A DNA stretch of 64,000 bases from Caulobacter sp. Root343 (GTDB lineage Bacteria > Pseudomonadota > Alphaproteobacteria > Caulobacterales > Caulobacteraceae). The notes below the pieces were generated by a model, which was not told the DNA's origin, did no database searches, and saw nothing but the letters and a program-made list of their open reading frames with translations. The stretch is taken from the NCBI RefSeq assembly GCF_001425745.1, contig NZ_LMDF01000006.1:1-64000 (forward strand). The letters are read 5' to 3'. This document shows positions 61,946 to 64,000 of this stretch, piece by piece (position 1 is the first letter of the stretch; the number at the start of each line of letters is the position of its first letter). Made by a program: the position numbers and the translations under genes.

Positions 61946-64000
61946 ATGGGGTTCGGGTTCAAGGCGCTGCTGGGCGCCGTGTCGGCGGTCGCGCTGAGCG
62001 CGGCGATGTCTTCCGCCAGCCTGGCGGCCGAGGGGCTGCCGTCGTTCGCCGAGCCGGCGCTGTCGCCGGACGGGAGCGAGATCGCCTTCGCTTCGGGCGG
62101 CGACCTGTGGACCGTGCCCGCCGCCGGCGGTCAGGCCCGCCTGCTGGTCACCGACGAGGCCACCGAGTCGCGGCCGCTCTACTCGCCCGACGGCAAGTCG
62201 CTGGCCTTCGTCTCGACCCGCTCGGGCGTGGCCAACCTCTACCTGCTGACCCTGGCCACCGGCGAGGTGCGCCGCCTGACCTATGGCGACAGCGCCGAGA
62301 GCCTGGACGGTTGGTCACGCGACGGAAAATGGATCTACTTCACCTCGGGCGTGAACGACGTTTCGCGCCTGGGCGACATCTTCCGCGTCGCGGCCACCGG
62401 CGGCACGCCGTTGGAAGTCAGCCGAGAGCGCTATCTGAACGAGTTCCAGGCCGCGCCGTCGCCGGACGGCCGGTCGATCGCCCTGATGGCCAAGGGCGGT
62501 TCGAACACCCAGTGGTGGCGCAACGGCCATTCGCACCTGGACGAGACCGAGCTGTGGCTGAAGCCGCTCCAAGGCAATGGCGACGGCGCGGGGTATCAGC
62601 GGCTGCTTCCAGAGGGCGCCAAGCACGCGTGGCCGATGTGGACTCCCGACGGCAAGGCGCTCTGGTACATGAGCGACGAGGGCGGGACCGAGAACCTGTG
62701 GCGGCTGCCGCTCGACGGGAGCGCGCAGCAGGTGACCCGGTTTACCGACGGCCGCGTCCTCTGGCCGACCATCGGCTATGACGGCAGGACGATCGTGTTC
62801 GAGCGCGACTTCGCCGTCTGGTCGCTGGACACCGCCAGCGGCCAAGCGACCAAGCTGTCGATCGCTCTGCACGGCGCGCCCGCGGCGGCCGGCGAGGAGC
62901 ACAAGAACGAGACCAGCTTCGACAGCCTGGCCCTGTCGCCCGACGGCAAGAAGGCGGCGATCGTCGCCCATGGCGAGCTGTTCGCGGTCTCCACCAAGGA
63001 CGGCGGCGCGGCCCAGCGCGTGACCCGCACGCCGATCCTGGAGCGCGACCCGGTCTGGTCGCCCGACAGCAAGCGGCTGATCTATGTCTCCGAGCGGGAC
63101 CGGGCGGCCAATCTCTACGCCTACGATTTCGCCACCGGCCAGGAGACGGCCCTGACCACCGGCGCGGCGCGCAACACCGTTCCGGTCTGGTCGCCGGACG
63201 GCAAGGCCCTGGCCTATGTGCGGAGCGGGGCCGAGATCCGGGTGATGACCTTCGACGCGGCCGGCAAGGTCGCCAGCGACCGGGTGCTGTTCAGCGGTCC
63301 CCTGGGCGGTTTCGACGAGCAGCCCCTGAGCTGGGCGCCCGACAGCCGCTGGCTGGCCTTCACGGTCACCGACCGCAAGGCGTTCGACAACGTCAACGTC
63401 GTGTCGCTGGACGGTGGGCCGGCGCGGCCGGTGACCTTCCTGGCCAACGGCCAGGTCGGCAAGGTCGCCTGGTCGCCCGACGGCAAGTTCCTGCTGGTGG
63501 CCATGGGCCAGCGCAGCGAGGACGCCAAGATGCTGCGTGTCGATCTGTTGCCCAACGTACCCAAGTACCGCGAGGACGCCTTCCGCGACCTGTTCAAGCC
63601 GGCCGACACGCCCGACAAGCCGACGCCGGGGCCGGACTCCAAGGCCGAGCCGGCCAAGACCGACACGCCGGCCAAGCCGGTGTCCGACGCCAAGGCCGCC
63701 ACGCCGAAGAAGAAGGCCGACCCGGTCCGCATCGTCTTCGAGGGCCTGCGCGAGCGGGCCAGCTTCCTGCCGCTGAACGGGATGGACGTCGGCGAGCCGC
63801 TGATCAGCCCCGACGGCAAGACCCTGGTGTTCCGCGCCCGCCAGGCCGGCCAGACCAACTTCTACAGCTACAGCCTGGACGAGCTGGCCCGTGAGCCCGC
63901 CGTGCCGGTGCAGCTGACCTCGACCCGCAAGCCCAAGGGTGACATCGCTTTCTCGCCCGACAGCAAGGAGGTCTGGTTCCTGGAAGGCGGGGCGATCGTC
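61946..64000 (+). CDS. Exported tricorn/S41-type peptidase with TolB-like propeller (partial, runs off window)
   Basis: The frame opens at ATG 61946 and has no stop to 64000 (at least 685 residues). The signal peptide is MGFGFKALLGAVSAVALSAA...SLAA. It is followed by a long series of WD40-like PD40 repeats with the SPDGK signature (ALSPDGSEIAFAS, YSPDGKSLAFVST, WSPDGKALAYV, WSPDSKRLIYVS and others), as in TolB and tricorn protease. A QWWRNGHSHLDETELW segment is typical of the S41 tricorn-like group. A Lys/Pro-rich linker near 63600-63720 is followed by further PD40 repeats. The peptidase and PDZ domains would lie beyond the right edge. An amidohydrolase with a TolB-like propeller is an alternative. 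Confidence 0.8.
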   Translation, partial: MGFGFKALLGAVSAVALSAAMSSASLAAEGLPSFAEPALSPDGSEIAFASGGDLWTVPAAGGQARLLVTDEATESRPLYSPDGKSLAFVSTRSGVANLYLLTLATGEVRRLTYGDSAESLDGWSRDGKWIYFTSGVNDVSRLGDIFRVAATGGTPLEVSRERYLNEFQAAPSPDGRSIALMAKGGSNTQWWRNGHSHLDETELWLKPLQGNGDGAGYQRLLPEGAKHAWPMWTPDGKALWYMSDEGGTENLWRLPLDGSAQQVTRFTDGRVLWPTIGYDGRTIVFERDFAVWSLDTASGQATKLSIALHGAPAAAGEEHKNETSFDSLALSPDGKKAAIVAHGELFAVSTKDGGAAQRVTRTPILERDPVWSPDSKRLIYVSERDRAANLYAYDFATGQETALTTGAARNTVPVWSPDGKALAYVRSGAEIRVMTFDAAGKVASDRVLFSGPLGGFDEQPLSWAPDSRWLAFTVTDRKAFDNVNVVSLDGGPARPVTFLANGQVGKVAWSPDGKFLLVAMGQRSEDAKMLRVDLLPNVPKYREDAFRDLFKPADTPDKPTPGPDSKAEPAKTDTPAKPVSDAKAATPKKKADPVRIVFEGLRERASFLPLNGMDVGEPLISPDGKTLVFRARQAGQTNFYSYSLDELAREPAVPVQLTSTRKPKGDIAFSPDSKEVWFLEGGAIV

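Noticed and set aside
61933..62781. Plus-strand frame of about 280 codons over the start of the last gene
   Set aside because: It is out of frame with the signal peptide and PD40 repeats read from ATG 61946, and is Arg-rich with no domain.
1..64000. CRISPR array, tRNA, rRNA, prophage or insertion sequence
   Set aside because: No regularly spaced repeats, no tRNA T-arm or anticodon arm patterns, and no transposase or integrase reading frame were found; the only mobile-like elements are short palindromic repeats.

Overview
The window looks like chromosomal DNA of a Caulobacter-like alphaproteobacterium. That is inferred from the very high GC with strong GC3 bias, several TTG/GTG starts with clear Shine-Dalgarno sequences, three TonB-dependent receptors close together, GGTAGCGCTACC-type operators of the kind known for Caulobacter sugar regulons, and several families of short dispersed palindromic repeats. 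No rRNA, tRNA, CRISPR array, phage gene, transposase or integrase was seen.

Region by region. 1-3780: the 3' end of an elongation factor Tu gene with its terminator, a small hypothetical gene, an exported Sel1-repeat protein and a membrane histidine kinase. 3789-9999: a minus-strand operon for a tripartite RND efflux pump (outer-membrane lipoprotein, adaptor lipoprotein, permease) followed by a GNAT acetyltransferase. 10520-17770: two TonB-dependent receptors flanking a Tat-exported UxuA (mannonate dehydratase)-like protein. 18060-35182: an L-fucose utilisation locus. It holds three exported fucosidases (one GH95, two GH29), an L-fucose dehydrogenase-type aldo/keto reductase, an SDR, an FAH-family hydrolase, L-fuconate dehydratase (FucD), an FMN L-lactate dehydrogenase, an IclR regulator and a third TonB-dependent receptor. 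A LytTR/DUF2306 pair sits inside it. 35173-49967: a protein with an internal duplication, a two-headed TetR protein, an AlgJ/AlgI-like polysaccharide O-acetylation pair, a hybrid histidine kinase, a class C serine hydrolase, a LysR/alcohol dehydrogenase divergent pair, a FadB-like bifunctional beta-oxidation enzyme and an acyl-CoA synthetase. 50086-64000: a DegT-like protein without an evident catalytic lysine, adenine deaminase, pirin, an MHS-type MFS transporter, an Lrp regulator divergent from a fused indolepyruvate ferredoxin oxidoreductase, a DUF418 membrane protein, an orphan antitoxin-like protein, an L-2-hydroxyglutarate oxidase-like flavoprotein, and the first two-thirds or so of an exported tricorn/S41-type peptidase.

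How the fucose genes fit together (inference from families and order). Outer-membrane receptors import fuco-oligosaccharides, periplasmic GH95/GH29 enzymes release L-fucose, and the non-phosphorylating route oxidises it: fucose to fuconolactone/fuconate, then 2-keto-3-deoxy-fuconate (FucD), the 2,4-diketo acid (SDR), and pyruvate plus L-lactate (FAH hydrolase). LldD then turns lactate into pyruvate. The fuconolactonase and the inner-membrane fucose permease of this pathway are not in the window. Four promoters in the locus carry a similar 20-bp site (GTGAAWT-N7-TTCATATA-like), suggesting a common regulator, most simply the local IclR protein. Two promoters also carry a LacI-type palindrome.
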